From the NCBI RefSeq assembly GCF_001424705.1, contig NZ_LMRA01000023.1, positions 313,004-377,003 of the forward strand: a stretch of 64,000 nucleotides of DNA, given 5' to 3'. Made by a program: the position numbers and the translations under genes. This DNA comes from Methylobacterium sp. Leaf465. Lineage in GTDB: Bacteria > Pseudomonadota > Alphaproteobacteria > Rhizobiales > Beijerinckiaceae. This document shows positions 9,196 through 19,398 of this stretch, one piece after another. Within the stretch, counting starts at the first letter, position 1. Every line of letters starts with the position of its first letter. The notes under the pieces are model-generated. The model ran no database searches, had not been told where the DNA came from, and saw only the letters and a list, made by a program, of their open reading frames with translations.

Positions 9196-12100
9196 GCGCC
9201 GCGACCGTCCGAGAAACCTTCGTCGTCGACGACCTCACCAAGGCGGCGCAGCGCCAGGCCGCCGATCCGCGCGCCTCGGCCTGGGTCTCGGCCAATGCCG
9301 GCGCGGGCAAGACCAAGGTCCTCACCGACCGGGTGGTGCGCCTGCTTCTCGACGGGGCGCCGCCCGCCCGCATCCTCTGCCTCACCTTCACCAAGGCGGC
9401 GGCGGCCAACATGTCGATCCGGGTGTTCCGGGTCCTCGGCCGCTGGGTGACGCTGGACGACGCCGCTCTCTCGGCCGAACTCACGGAACTCACGGGGGAG
9501 CGCCCCGCCCGCAAGACCCTGCAGGTCGCCCGTCGGCTGTTCGCCCGCGCGGTGGAGACGCCGGGGGGTCTGAAGATCGAGACCCTGCACGCCCTCTGCG
9601 AGCGCCTGCTGCACATGTTCCCCTTCGAGGCGAACGTGCCGGCGCGCTTCGTGGTGCTGGACGAGACCCAGGCCGGGGAGGCCTTCCGGATCGAGACCGG
9701 CAACGTGCTCGCCGATGCCATCGGCGGCGGGCATCGGCCTCTCGGCGAGGCCCTCGCCGTCGTCGGCCCCGAGGCGACGGGTGACGCCCTGCGCAAGGCG
9801 ATCCGCAGCGCCATGCGGGCCCGCGACGTGCTCGACAGCCGCGTCGGCCTCGACGGCCCCTTCGCCGCGCTGGCCGACACCCTCGGCGTCCGGCCCGGCG
9901 ACAGCGCGGCGGCGATCGAGGCACGGATGCTGGATGGGGGCCTGGGCGATCTCACCGCGTTCGCCGGCCGCCTGCGCACCGGCAAGGCCACCGACGACGG
10001 CATCGCCGACAGGCTGCTCGCGGTGGCGGCGGCCGCGCCCGCCGAGGCCTTGGAGACTTACCTCGGGGTCTTCTTCACCAAGGAGGGCGCCCCGAAGGCC
10101 GACAGGAGCCTCGGCACCAAGGCTGTGCCGGAGGATGCCAAGCAGGCCCTGTGCGACGAGCGCGACCGCCTGGAGCCGCTGCAGGACGCCCTGCGCGGCG
10201 TGCGCGCCCTGGAACGCACCCGCGCGCTCTTCACCCTCGCGGGCGAGATCCACCGCCGGGTCGAAGCCCAGAAGGCCCGCCTCGGCGCCCTCGACTTCGA
10301 CGACCTGATCCACAAGACCCTGGACCTCCTCGGCCGGGTGGATTCCACCTGGGTACTGTACAAGCTCGACCGCGGCGTCGACCACGTGCTCATCGACGAG
10401 GCGCAGGACACCAACCCGCACCAGTGGGAGATCCTGCGCCGCATCACCGCCGAGTTCGCCTCCGGCGAGGGCGCCCGCGAGGTCGCCCGGACCCGCTTCG
10501 CCGTCGGCGACCCCAAGCAGTCGATCTACAGCTTCCAGGGGGCCGAGCCCCGCGAGTTCGAGACCACCCGGCGCGCCTGGCAGCGGGCGGCGGCCGGCGC
10601 CGATCTCGCTTTCGAGGACGTCCACCTGAACCTGTCGTTCCGCTCGGCCGGCGGGGTCCTGCGGGCCGTGGACGCCACCTTCGCGATCCCCGAGCACTAC
10701 GAGGGCCTGTCCTTCGAGGACGCGGCCGTCGGCACCACCCACAGCACCGCCCGGGTCACGGCGCCCGGCACCGTCGAACTCTGGCCCATCGAGGAGCCGG
10801 CGGACGAGCCCGAGCCCGATGCCTGGGCCGCCCCCGTCGATGCGCCGGAGACCAACGCACCGGCCATCGTCACCGCACGCCGGGTCGCCCGGGCGGCCCT
10901 GACCTGGATCACCGCCGGCGACGAGACCGGCCGGGTCTGGCGCCCCGGCGACATCCTGATCCTGGTGCGCAAGCGCTCGGCGGCCTTCGAGGAGGTCATC
11001 CGCGCCATGAAGGCCCTCGGGGTGCCCGTCGCCGGCCAGGACCGCCTCGACATCGCCGCCCACATCGCCGTCAACGACCTCGTGGCGGTGGGCCGCGCCG
11101 GCCTCCTGCCGGCCGACGACCTGACCCTCGCCGGCGCGTTGAAGACGCCCCTGGTCGGACTCGACGACGACGACCTCGTGCGCATCGCCGGACGGCGCGA
11201 CCTCGACGAAACCCTGGAGGATTCCCTCGCGCGCCATGCGGCGGCCGGCGACCCTGCGGCGATCCGCGGCCACGCGGCCCTCACGTCCTGGATCACCCTC
11301 GCGGCCTGCGAGGGCCCGTTCGGATTCTACGCCGCGCTGCTCGGGGCCCGCGGCGGCCGCCGCGCCCTGGTCTCCCGCCTCGGCGGCGAGGCCGGCGACG
11401 CCATCGACGTCTTCCTGATGACGGCGGCCCAGGCCGAGCAGGCGCCCGACGCGCCCTCGCTCGGCGGGTTCCTCGCCCGCTACGACACCGTTCCGGGGCG
11501 CGGAGAGGGCGGCCACACGGTCAAGCGCGATCTCGATTCCGGCCGCGACGAGGTCCGGGTGATGACGGTGCACGGGGCGAAGGGGCTGGAGGCCCCGGTG
11601 GTCGTCGTCATCGACGGCTGCGAGGCCCTGGGGCGCAACGACCCGCCGCTCCTGCCGCTCGTGCCGGGGGCACAGCGGTTCGGCCAGGGCGCCGCGCTGC
11701 TGCCGCCGGTCTGGGCCGGGGCCAAGGCCGGCGACTGCGAGGCCGTGACACAGGCCCGCGCCACCCTGCAATCCCGGGCCCGCGAAGAGCACAACCGCCT
11801 CCTCTATGTGGCGATGACCCGTGCCGCCGACCGCCTCGTCATCGCGCCCTATCGCGGGCACGAGGCCCCGAGCGAGGCCGCCTGGTGCGAGATGGTCCGC
11901 ACCGGCCTGGAACGGTCCTTCGGGGCCGGGGAGGTCCTGGAGACCCCCCACGGCCCCGCCACCCTATGGCGCGACGGCGGCGCGGCGGAGCCGGCGGCCC
12001 CGTCCCCCTCCGCGGCGGAGGGGCCGCCGACCCTGCCGGCCTGGCTGGAGGCCCCCGTCCCGGCCGAGGTCGAGGCCGCCCCTCCGGTGACGCCGTCCGG

Positions 12101-12680
12101 CGCCCTCGGGGCCGCCGACACCCGCCGCCAGCCGGGCCAGCGGCAGGCCGACAGCGAGGCGCGCCGGCGCGGGACCCTGATCCATTCCCTGGTGGAGCAC
12201 CTGCCGCGGATCGACCCGGCCCAGCGGGAGGCCGCCGCGACCGCCTTCGTGCGCGCCCGTGCACCCGGATTCGACCGTGCCAAGCAGGACGGCATCGTGG
12301 CCGCGACCCTGCACCTGTTCGCGGAGCCCGACCTGGCGCTGCTCTTCGCGCCGGAGGCACGGGCCGAGGTGACGCTGTCGGGGCGGGTCGTGGTCGGTGG
12401 CGTCTCGCGCCCGGTCTTCGGTCGTGTCGACCGCCTGGCCATCGCCCCGGACACGGTCTGGGTCGCGGACTTCAAGACGGGCCGGCCCCCGCGGGACGGG
12501 GCGCCTCTGCCGCGCGCGGAAGCCGGGCAGATCGCTCTCTATGCCGCACTCCTGGCGGAGATCTACCCGCGCCACCGCGTGGTGCCGATGCTGGTCTGGA
12601 CCTCGGGACCCGTCATCCGCCGGCTCGATGCCGACGCCGTCGCGGCCGCCCTCGACGCGCTGGCGCAGAGGGCAGCGTGA
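9192..12680 (+). CDS. addA: Double-strand break repair helicase AddA
   Basis: The AddA helicase-nuclease subunit, 1162 aa. It is a UvrD-like superfamily 1 helicase with Walker A NAGAGKT (residues 35-41), a Walker B/motif II LIDEAQDTNPHQW near residue 400, GDPKQSIYSFQGA (motif III) and VMTVHGAKGLEAP (motif V). The C-terminal RecB-type nuclease shows VADFKTGRPP near residue 1092. Length and motifs match alphaproteobacterial AddA. The ATG overlaps the antitoxin stop codon, which suggests translational coupling. Confidence 0.95.
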   Translation: MSAATVRETFVVDDLTKAAQRQAADPRASAWVSANAGAGKTKVLTDRVVRLLLDGAPPARILCLTFTKAAAANMSIRVFRVLGRWVTLDDAALSAELTELTGERPARKTLQVARRLFARAVETPGGLKIETLHALCERLLHMFPFEANVPARFVVLDETQAGEAFRIETGNVLADAIGGGHRPLGEALAVVGPEATGDALRKAIRSAMRARDVLDSRVGLDGPFAALADTLGVRPGDSAAAIEARMLDGGLGDLTAFAGRLRTGKATDDGIADRLLAVAAAAPAEALETYLGVFFTKEGAPKADRSLGTKAVPEDAKQALCDERDRLEPLQDALRGVRALERTRALFTLAGEIHRRVEAQKARLGALDFDDLIHKTLDLLGRVDSTWVLYKLDRGVDHVLIDEAQDTNPHQWEILRRITAEFASGEGAREVARTRFAVGDPKQSIYSFQGAEPREFETTRRAWQRAAAGADLAFEDVHLNLSFRSAGGVLRAVDATFAIPEHYEGLSFEDAAVGTTHSTARVTAPGTVELWPIEEPADEPEPDAWAAPVDAPETNAPAIVTARRVARAALTWITAGDETGRVWRPGDILILVRKRSAAFEEVIRAMKALGVPVAGQDRLDIAAHIAVNDLVAVGRAGLLPADDLTLAGALKTPLVGLDDDDLVRIAGRRDLDETLEDSLARHAAAGDPAAIRGHAALTSWITLAACEGPFGFYAALLGARGGRRALVSRLGGEAGDAIDVFLMTAAQAEQAPDAPSLGGFLARYDTVPGRGEGGHTVKRDLDSGRDEVRVMTVHGAKGLEAPVVVVIDGCEALGRNDPPLLPLVPGAQRFGQGAALLPPVWAGAKAGDCEAVTQARATLQSRAREEHNRLLYVAMTRAADRLVIAPYRGHEAPSEAAWCEMVRTGLERSFGAGEVLETPHGPATLWRDGGAAEPAAPSPSAAEGPPTLPAWLEAPVPAEVEAAPPVTPSGALGAADTRRQPGQRQADSEARRRGTLIHSLVEHLPRIDPAQREAAATAFVRARAPGFDRAKQDGIVAATLHLFAEPDLALLFAPEARAEVTLSGRVVVGGVSRPVFGRVDRLAIAPDTVWVADFKTGRPPRDGAPLPRAEAGQIALYAALLAEIYPRHRVVPMLVWTSGPVIRRLDADAVAAALDALAQRAA

Positions 12681-12686
12681 GCCCGA

Positions 12687-12721
12687 GAGTCTGTCCGGTT
12701 CATCCTGAACCGGACAGACTC
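12687..12721. terminator. Perfect 16-bp stem-loop between addA and cobT
   Basis: Arms 12687-12702 and 12706-12721 are perfectly complementary around a 3-nt loop (TCC). It starts 7 bp after the addA stop and lies 63 bp beyond the stop of convergent cobT, so it could end transcription from both sides. Only a weak T-rich tract follows. It could also be a copy of a dispersed palindromic element. Confidence 0.6.
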
Positions 12722-12784
12722 CCTAATCCTTTCTCAGCGTGAGTCTTTTCCGGGTAACCGGTTCCCCCTTATCCCTGACACACG

Positions 12785-14686
12785 CTACCGCCGCCCGCCG
12801 GCGGCCCGCTTCTGCGGCGCCGACGTGCCCGAATCCTCCTCGAAGAGTTCGGCGAGCTTTTCCGTCATGGCGCCGCCCAGTTCCTCGGCGTCGATGATCG
12901 TCACGGCGCGGCGGTAGTAGCGCGTCACGTCGTGGCCGATGCCGATGGCCAGCAGTTCCACCGGCGAACGGGTCTCGATGTCCTCGATCATCCAGCGCAG
13001 GTGGCGCTCGAGGTAGTTGCCGGGATTGACCGACAGGGTCGAGTCGTCGACCGGCGCGCCATCCGAGATCACCATCAGGATCTTGCGCTGCTCCGGCCGG
13101 GCCAGCAGGCGCTTGTGCGCCCAGTCCAGCGCCTCGCCGTCGATGTTCTCCTTGAGCAGGCCCTCGCGCATCATCAGCCCGAGGTTCTTGCGCGCCCGGC
13201 GCCAGGGCGCGTCGGCGCTCTTGTAGACGATGTGGCGCAGGTCGTTGAGGCGCCCCGGCGTGTTCGGCTTGCCGCCGGCGAGCCACGCCTCGCGCGACTG
13301 TCCGCCCTTCCAGGCGCGCGTGGTGAAGCCCAGGATCTCGACCTTGACGCCGCAGCGCTCGAGGGTCCGCGCCAGGATGTCGGCGCAGGTCGCCGCCACC
13401 GTGATCGGGCGCCCGCGCATCGAGCCGGAATTGTCCAGCAGGAGCGTCACCACGGTATCGCGGAAATTCGTGTCCTTCTCGCGCTTGAACGAGAGCGGCT
13501 GGAACGGATCGGTGACCACGCGCACGAGGCGGGCGGGATCGAGCTGGCCCTCTTCGAGGTCGAAGTCCCAGGCCCGGTTCTGCTGGGCCAGGAGCCGGCG
13601 CTGCAGCCGGTTGGCGAGGCGCCCGACCACGCCCTGGAGATGGGCGAGCTGCTTGTCGAGATAGGTCCGCAGGCGCGCCAGCTCTTCGGCGTCGCAGAGA
13701 TCCTCGGCGTGGATGATCTCGTCGAAGCGCGGGTTGAAGACCTTGTATTCCGGCCCGCGCGGCTCGTTCGCCCGCTGCGACGGCGGCCGCCAGGCCTCCG
13801 ACGCTTCCTCGGATTCGGCGTTCTCGGCCTCGTCGGGCAATTCGCCCGAGGGCGCATCGGCGGCCTCGGTGGCGCCCTCCTGCAACTCGTCGGAGGCCTC
13901 CTGCGAGGTCTCCATCTCGGAGCGGTCGCCCTGGGACTGCTCCTCGGCTTCGCCCTCGCTCGGGGTCTGCTCGTCGTCCTGGGCCTCGTTGTCGTCCTCG
14001 TTCTCGTCGTCCTCGGGATCGAACGGCGTCTCATCCGCCATGTCGAGGGAACTGAGGAGGTCGCGCACCGAGCGGGCGAAGGCGCGCTGGTTCTCGATCG
14101 AGCCGATCAGCCCGTCGAGGTTGGGGCCGGCCTTCTCCTCGATGTGGGTGCGCCAGAGGTCGACGATCTTGCGGGCCGCCTCCGGGGGCGCCGCGCCGGT
14201 CAGGCGCTCGCGCACCATCAGGGCGACGGCATCCTCCATCGGCGCGTCGGCCCGGTCGGTGATGTCCTCGTACTTGCCGCCGCGATGGTAGCGGTCCTCC
14301 AGCATCGCCGAGAGGTTCGCGGCGACGCCGGACATGCGGCGCGAGCCGATCGCCTCGACGCGGGCCTGCTCGACCGCGTCGAATACCGCCCGGGCGCCGG
14401 CATTCTCCGGCGCCAGCCGGCGATGCACCGCCACGTCGTGGCAGCCGAGCCGCAGGGCCATCGAGTCGGCGTTCCCGCGCAGGATCGCGACGTCTTCCGG
14501 CGTCAGCTTGCGCGGCGGTTCGGGGAGGCGCGCCTTATCACCCGTCAGCGCCGGGCGGTCGCTGGCATAGACCACCTCGATCTCGGAGCGCTTGGCGATG
14601 GCGCGCAGGCAGCCCGCCACCGAGCGCTTGAGCGGTTCGGCGACGGGCTCGCGCCGGTCGCCGGGCTTGCGGTTGGAGATCGACAT
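12785..14686 (-). CDS. cobT: Cobaltochelatase subunit CobT
   Basis: The large-ring-associated subunit of aerobic (late cobalt insertion) cobaltochelatase CobNST, 633 aa, which works with CobS as an AAA+ chaperone pair to put cobalt into hydrogenobyrinate a,c-diamide. A strongly acidic linker (about residues 215-300, runs such as [14 protein letters not shown]) is typical. A C-terminal von Willebrand factor A domain carries the MIDAS motif DNSGSMRG near residue 416. cobS is 36 bp upstream on the same strand, giving the usual cobST pair; cobN is not in the window. The start is supported by the SNRKPGD N-terminus. Confidence 0.93.
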   Translation of the reverse strand: MSISNRKPGDRREPVAEPLKRSVAGCLRAIAKRSEIEVVYASDRPALTGDKARLPEPPRKLTPEDVAILRGNADSMALRLGCHDVAVHRRLAPENAGARAVFDAVEQARVEAIGSRRMSGVAANLSAMLEDRYHRGGKYEDITDRADAPMEDAVALMVRERLTGAAPPEAARKIVDLWRTHIEEKAGPNLDGLIGSIENQRAFARSVRDLLSSLDMADETPFDPEDDENEDDNEAQDDEQTPSEGEAEEQSQGDRSEMETSQEASDELQEGATEAADAPSGELPDEAENAESEEASEAWRPPSQRANEPRGPEYKVFNPRFDEIIHAEDLCDAEELARLRTYLDKQLAHLQGVVGRLANRLQRRLLAQQNRAWDFDLEEGQLDPARLVRVVTDPFQPLSFKREKDTNFRDTVVTLLLDNSGSMRGRPITVAATCADILARTLERCGVKVEILGFTTRAWKGGQSREAWLAGGKPNTPGRLNDLRHIVYKSADAPWRRARKNLGLMMREGLLKENIDGEALDWAHKRLLARPEQRKILMVISDGAPVDDSTLSVNPGNYLERHLRWMIEDIETRSPVELLAIGIGHDVTRYYRRAVTIIDAEELGGAMTEKLAELFEEDSGTSAPQKRAAGGRR

Positions 14687-14722
14687 GCGGGTCGACGGTT
14701 CCTCGAAACGGACGGGAGGGGG

Positions 14723-15706
14723 TCAGCTCAGGGCGACGTTCGAGGCGCTCTCGGGCAGGTCCTTGCCGAAGGCGCGCTGGTAGAACTCCGCCACGAGGGT
14801 GCGCTCCAGCTCGTCGCACTTGTTGAGGAAGGTCACCCGGAAGGCGAAGCCGATATCCTGGAAGATGTCGGCGTTCTCGGCCCAGGTGATCACCGTGCGG
14901 GGGCTCATGACCGTGGAGAGGTCGCCGTTCATGAACGCGTTGCGGGTCAGGTCCGCCACGCGCACCATGCGGTTGACGATGTCCCGGCCGCCGTCGCGCT
15001 GGTAGTGCGCCGCCTTCGACAGCACGATGTCGACCTCGCGGTCATGGGCGAGGTAGTTCAGGGTGGTGACGATCGACCAGCGGTCCATCTGGCCCTGGTT
15101 GATCTGCTGGGTGCCGTGATAGAGGCCGGACGTATCGCCGAGGCCCACCGTGTTGGCGGTGGCGAAGAGGCGGAAGGCCGGGTGCGGGCGGATCACGCGC
15201 TTCTGGTCGAGCAGCGTCAGGCGGCCCGAGAGTTCCAGCACGCGCTGGATCACGAACATCACGTCGGGGCGGCCGGCATCGTACTCATCGAAGACCAGGG
15301 CGACGTTGTTCTGCAGCGCCCAGGGCAGGATGCCGTCCTGGAACGCCGTGACCTGCTTTCCGTCCTGCAGCACGATCGCGTCCTTGCCCACGAGGTCGAT
15401 GCGCGAGACGTGGCTGTCGAGGTTGATCCGGATGCAGGGCCAGTTGAGGCGTGCCGCGACCTGCTCGATATGGGTCGACTTGCCCGTGCCGTGGTAGCCG
15501 GTCACCATCACGCGCCGGTTGCGGGCGAAACCCGCCAGGATCGCCAGGGTGGTCTCCCGGTCGAAGATGTAGTCCGGATCGAGGTCCGGCACGTGCTCCT
15601 CGCTCTGCGAGAAGGCCGGGACCCGGAGATCGAGATCGATGCCGAACGCTTCTCGGACGGAGACTTCCCGGTCGGGGAGCGAGGCGGGCGAGACGTCAGA
15701 AAGCAT
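14723..15706 (-). CDS. cobS: Cobaltochelatase subunit CobS (AAA+ ATPase)
   Basis: The AAA+ ATPase subunit of CobNST, 327 aa from the chosen start. Walker A is GYHGTGKST (70-78); Walker B is in [10 protein letters not shown] near residue 140; sensor residues follow around FATANTVG. The start at 15706 gives [17 protein letters not shown], which fits the family, with a GAGG stretch upstream. An in-frame ATG at 15745 would add 13 non-conserved residues. It is probably transcribed together with cobT. Confidence 0.94.
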   Translation of the reverse strand: MLSDVSPASLPDREVSVREAFGIDLDLRVPAFSQSEEHVPDLDPDYIFDRETTLAILAGFARNRRVMVTGYHGTGKSTHIEQVAARLNWPCIRINLDSHVSRIDLVGKDAIVLQDGKQVTAFQDGILPWALQNNVALVFDEYDAGRPDVMFVIQRVLELSGRLTLLDQKRVIRPHPAFRLFATANTVGLGDTSGLYHGTQQINQGQMDRWSIVTTLNYLAHDREVDIVLSKAAHYQRDGGRDIVNRMVRVADLTRNAFMNGDLSTVMSPRTVITWAENADIFQDIGFAFRVTFLNKCDELERTLVAEFYQRAFGKDLPESASNVALS

Positions 15707-15961
15707 AAGGACCTCGTCGGGGCGCGGGTGCCGCGGGGGTGTCACGGAACACGCGGGCTATGTCGGACTTCGGGGTCTCGCGGCTCGGGGACGATGAGCC
15801 GCGCGCGACCGCCATCTAAAGGTCGGCGCCGGGCGGCGCCAAGGGGTGTCAGGACTGCATATAGGGCCTCACGCGGCAATTGCCGCCCCATCCTGAGCAG
15901 GGGAGAGCCAGAAAACGTGCATCGATCGTGCCGGAACCTCGGGCCGGCGTCGATCGCCGCG

Positions 15962-16588
15962 TCAGCAGAGGCCGGCGGCGCGCAGGGCATCGTGCGCCCG
16001 GATGATGTCGCGCAGACGCTCCTCGAACGAGCGGTCGCCGCCATTGGCGTCGGGGTGGAAGCGTTTCACCAGGGTCTTGTACTGCGCCTTGATGGCCGCC
16101 GAATCCGCGTTCTCGTCGAGGCCGAGTACGTCCAGAGCCTTGAGGGTCGCCGCCGAGTGCCGGGGTCGGCGCGGCTCGGGTGCGGCCTTGCGCCGGGCGG
16201 TCTCGCCGACGCCCTCGGCCCGCAGGATGTCCAGGGGATCGACATAGGCCCAATCGCGCTTCGGCGCCGCCTTGCCGCGCTCCCCCGCGGTGGCCGGGTT
16301 CACGCCCATCGCCCAGGTCGGGCGATGCCCGATGATCGCGTCCTTCTGGAAGGCCTGCACGGCCGCGTCGTTCATGCCGTCGAAGTAATTGTACGTGGCG
16401 TTGTAGGCGCGCACGTGATCCATGCAGAAACGCCAGTACTGCCCCTCCGCCTTGCGGCCCTTGGGCGCGCGGTAGAGGCCGGGGTTCTTGCACCCGGGCG
16501 TCTCGCAGGTCTGGGCCGCGGCCGTCTTCGGCTCGTCGCAGGACGGTTTGATGCGGATGCTGTCGAACAGGGGCGAGTTGAGATCCAT
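15962..16588 (-). CDS. J-domain (DnaJ-like) protein with N-terminal Cys/His cluster
   Basis: A 208-aa protein with a C-terminal J domain (about residues 148-200) holding the HPD tripeptide at 178-180, which stimulates Hsp70/DnaK ATPase. The N-terminal part has C28, C33, C55 and H58 in a CxxxxC...CxxH arrangement that could bind zinc. There is no G/F region or DnaJ substrate domain, so it is a class C J-protein. The start at 16588 gives MDLNSPLFDSIRIKP; longer upstream readings cross into the bolA promoter region. Its substrate is not known. It diverges from bolA. Confidence 0.82.
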   Translation of the reverse strand: MDLNSPLFDSIRIKPSCDEPKTAAAQTCETPGCKNPGLYRAPKGRKAEGQYWRFCMDHVRAYNATYNYFDGMNDAAVQAFQKDAIIGHRPTWAMGVNPATAGERGKAAPKRDWAYVDPLDILRAEGVGETARRKAAPEPRRPRHSAATLKALDVLGLDENADSAAIKAQYKTLVKRFHPDANGGDRSFEERLRDIIRAHDALRAAGLC

Positions 16589-16723
16589 GATGGGGCGATT
16601 ATGAGGGGGTGGGTCGGAGACACAAGAGCGGCGGGCCTGATGCCGCATGCGGTGTTCGGGGGTTGACGCGTGAGACCGGACGCCGGCGCTTGACCGCAGT
16701 CCAAAAACGAGGAGACGCCCGCG

Positions 16724-17008
16724 ATGACCGAGACCGTGACCCTGAAGGACTGGATCACCGACACGCTCCGGGTGCAACTGGCGCCGCAGGACTTGGCGGT
16801 GATCGACGAATCGCACCTGCATGCGGGCCATTCGGGAGCGCGGCCCGAAGGAGAGACGCACTTCCGATTGGACGTGGTCGCGGCCGCCTTCGAGGGCAAG
16901 AGCCGCGTCGAACGTCATCGCCTCGTCAACGCCGCCCTCGAGCCGGCCTTCCAGCGCGGACTCCACGCCCTGGCGGTGCGCGCCCGTACGCCCGCCGAAG
17001 CAGCCTGA
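16724..17008 (+). CDS. bolA: BolA family protein
   Basis: A 94-aa BolA-family protein. The class II KH-like fold is recognisable: LAVIDESHLHAGHSGA, then ETHFRLDVVAAAFEGKSRVERHR, with the conserved His residues that coordinate iron-sulfur clusters together with monothiol glutaredoxins. Family members act in Fe-S trafficking and stress-linked morphology control. It is preceded by a GAGGAG-like site. The small arfB gene follows 40 bp downstream, so the two may be co-transcribed. Confidence 0.92.
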   Translation: MTETVTLKDWITDTLRVQLAPQDLAVIDESHLHAGHSGARPEGETHFRLDVVAAAFEGKSRVERHRLVNAALEPAFQRGLHALAVRARTPAEAA

Positions 17009-17048
17009 ACGCGGCGACCTGATCCCAGATCCTGCGAGAGATTCCGCC

Positions 17049-17468
17049 GTGGCCCTTCAATGCACGCCCCACATCGCCATCGACGAGGCGGAGCTGGAGG
17101 AAACCTTCGTGCGTGCGTCCGGCCCCGGCGGACAGAACGTCAACAAGCTCTCGACGGCGGTGCAGCTGCGCTTCGACGCCCGGCGGTCGGCCGCCCTGCC
17201 GGACGCGGTGGCCGTCCGCCTGATGCGGCTGGCGGGGCGGCGCCTCACCGTCGACGGGGTGATCGTGATCAGCGCCCAGCGCTTCCGGACCCAGGACCGC
17301 AACCGGGCCGATGCCCGCGAGCGGCTGGCCGAACTCGTGGCCGAGGCGGCGGTGCCGCCGACGCCCCGGCGCGCCACGCGCCCGACGCTGGCCTCGAAGA
17401 AGCGCCGCCTCGACGAGAAGTCGAAGCGGAGCGCCACCAAGCGCCTGCGCGGCAGCGGCCTGGATTAG
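17049..17468 (+). CDS. arfB: Peptidyl-tRNA hydrolase ArfB (ribosome rescue)
   Basis: A 139-aa release-factor-like protein with the catalytic GGQ at 27-29 in SGPGGQNVNK, and a basic C-terminal tail (ASKKRRLDEKSKRSATKR) that reads the empty mRNA channel. ArfB releases peptides from ribosomes stalled without a stop codon. The GTG at 17049 was chosen because it places GGQ at the usual distance; in-frame ATG codons further upstream lie in bolA. Ends 22 bp from the convergent YoaK-family gene. Confidence 0.92.
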   Translation: MALQCTPHIAIDEAELEETFVRASGPGGQNVNKLSTAVQLRFDARRSAALPDAVAVRLMRLAGRRLTVDGVIVISAQRFRTQDRNRADARERLAELVAEAAVPPTPRRATRPTLASKKRRLDEKSKRSATKRLRGSGLD

Positions 17469-17490
17469 GGGCCGCGCCTCGGATCTCCAC

Positions 17491-18228
17491 TCAGATCTTG
17501 GCCGCCGCCGTACCATCCGGCGGATGCGTCTCGACCTCTCCGCTGACGTAGCGGCTGCCCGGCTTCATGATCGTCAGCACCAGGGCGATGAGGGCGAGCA
17601 GCGCCGAGACCGCGGCCGGAAACAGGAACGCATCCTCGCCGTAGCGCATCTGCAGGAAGCCGCCGATGACCGCACCGGTGCTCAGCGCCGCCCAGAGGGG
17701 GGCCTGGATCCAGAACGAGGGGGCCACCGTGCCGAGCATCAGGTTGGCGAGCCCGGTTCCGAACCGCACCACCGCGCCGGTGACGTAGGTGAGCGCGAGG
17801 CTGCGCCCGCCCTCGTCCTGCAGCGTCGCGTTCTGGAGGCCCAGAGCGATGACGATCGGGTAGGCGTGGAGCGGGAAGGCGAAGGTGCCGTGGGGGACGA
17901 TGAGCCCGATGGTCAGGAGCACCGACTGCAGCAGGAGCAGCACCGAGAGGCGCCAGCGCCCGACCCAGGCGGCGATCAGGGTGCCGGCGAAGGCGCCGAA
18001 GCAGAACAGGACGATGACCGAGGCGACCCGCGACGTGCTCTCCCAGTCGAAGCGGCTGACCGAGACGCCGAATCGGGTCGTGTTGCCGCTCATGAACGAC
18101 ATGAAGAGCTGCGAGAATTCGAGAAAGCCGATGGAGTCGGCGCAACCGGCCACGGCCGAGAGGGCCAGCGCGAAGGGGATGCGCGTCGCGGCACTCGCCG
18201 GAAACGACTTGTTCTGCGTCTCTGCCAT
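17491..18228 (-). CDS. YoaK family (DUF1275) membrane protein
   Basis: A 245-aa integral membrane protein. It has the DUF1275/YoaK signature near the start: SAVAGCADSIGFLEF and FMSFMSGNTTR, followed by five or six hydrophobic segments. The function of the family is not established; a small-molecule transporter role has been suggested. The start at 18228 is the first Met before a short polar leader (AETQNKSFPASAATR). It stands alone between convergent arfB and a divergent region before the methyltransferase gene. Confidence 0.85.
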   Translation of the reverse strand: MAETQNKSFPASAATRIPFALALSAVAGCADSIGFLEFSQLFMSFMSGNTTRFGVSVSRFDWESTSRVASVIVLFCFGAFAGTLIAAWVGRWRLSVLLLLQSVLLTIGLIVPHGTFAFPLHAYPIVIALGLQNATLQDEGGRSLALTYVTGAVVRFGTGLANLMLGTVAPSFWIQAPLWAALSTGAVIGGFLQMRYGEDAFLFPAAVSALLALIALVLTIMKPGSRYVSGEVETHPPDGTAAAKI

Positions 18229-18421
18229 AGGGTTGCTATCCTCCGTCCCGTGCGGCGGCTGAACTACGGTGGCGTAAGGCCGATACGCTCGGTGCACCGC
18301 CGGACCTCGACGTCAGGTCCCGGGCGGGGTGCTCCGATGCGTCCGGGGCAACAGTCACGCTCCCGTTTGGTTCAACCGCGTCGTGCGCTGGCGCTCAAGG
18401 GCGGCGACGGACACGTGAATG

Positions 18422-19357
18422 TTACCGCCGCCGGGCGACGATGACTTGGCCGGGGACGTCGGCGCCGTTTTCCCGTCGCACGACGGCCGGCTCGGCGCGT
18501 TCGAGGGCGAGCCCCGCCCCCGCCAGGGCCTCCCGCACCAGCGCGTCGCCATGGGCGTAGCGCGCATCCGCTCCCAGGATGAGTCCGTCGCCCGGATGGG
18601 ACTGCACCGTGAAGGCGAAGCGCCCGCCCGGGCGCAGGACGCGGGCGCTGCCGGAGACCACGCCGGCGAAATCGCCCACGTAGATCATGACGTCGGCGGC
18701 CGTGACGCAATCGGCCGAGGCGGGGGGCTCGGCACCGAGCGCCGCCACCAGCTCGCCCTCCACCAGCCGGTGATAGCCGCCGCGCCGCCCGGCCTCGGCC
18801 AGCATCCCGGGCGAGAGGTCGATCCCGGTCAGGAACTGCGCCCGGCCGGCGAGGGCGGCCCCGACGAGCCCGGTACCGCAGCCGAGGTCGATTACCCACC
18901 CGAGGGGCGTGGCCGGACCTGCCGATGCCTCGAGCGCATCGGCGACGAGCGTATGCCCGCGATAGGACAGGCCCTCCACGAGGTGGCGGTCGAAGCGCGG
19001 CGCGTAGGCGTCGAACAGCGCCCGGACGTAGCCCGGCGAGATCGCGCTGGCGGCCTCGCCGGCGCCGATGCGCACCAGGGCGAGGCGGGCGCCCTGCGCG
19101 TCCTCGGGGTCGAGGTCGAGGGCGCTGGCGTAGGCGCGCAGGGCCGCGTGGTGATCGCTGGCCCGCCCGCTCTGGGCGTACCGGCCTTCGCGGGCCCGGC
19201 CGAGGAGGAACCAGGCCGGGGCGAAGCGGGGGGCGATCTCCAGGGCCTGCTCCGCCATCTCGGCGGCAGCGTCCGGATCGCCGTCGTCGAGGCAGCCCTG
19301 GGCGTAGGCGTAGCGCCGGTCGGCGCGAAGGTCGCCGGAGGTGATCGTGCGGGACAT
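18422..19357 (-). CDS. TPR-containing SAM-dependent methyltransferase
   Basis: A 311-aa protein. Residues about 10-110 resemble tetratricopeptide repeats (AEMAEQALEIAPRFAPAW, ALRAYASALDLDPEDAQGA). Residues about 130-311 form a class I methyltransferase with the SAM motif VIDLGCGTGLVG near residue 155, then TGIDLSPGML and a VLRPGGRFAF motif. The substrate cannot be told; NodS-like/TPR methyltransferases of this layout are common in Rhizobiales. Start choice: ATG 19357; an alternative ATG lies at 19369. It diverges from the exonuclease gene across only 41 bp, so the promoters must be compact. Confidence 0.82.
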   Translation of the reverse strand: MSRTITSGDLRADRRYAYAQGCLDDGDPDAAAEMAEQALEIAPRFAPAWFLLGRAREGRYAQSGRASDHHAALRAYASALDLDPEDAQGARLALVRIGAGEAASAISPGYVRALFDAYAPRFDRHLVEGLSYRGHTLVADALEASAGPATPLGWVIDLGCGTGLVGAALAGRAQFLTGIDLSPGMLAEAGRRGGYHRLVEGELVAALGAEPPASADCVTAADVMIYVGDFAGVVSGSARVLRPGGRFAFTVQSHPGDGLILGADARYAHGDALVREALAGAGLALERAEPAVVRRENGADVPGQVIVARRR

Positions 19358-19398
19358 GTGGCTGCGCATGGGCGTCGGGCGCCCTATATGCCGCGCCA

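Noticed and set aside
12932..16666. A 1244-codon open frame on the plus strand through cobT, cobS and the J-domain gene
   Set aside because: Antisense to three genes with strong family motifs; the translation is Arg/Gly/Val-rich without any domain.
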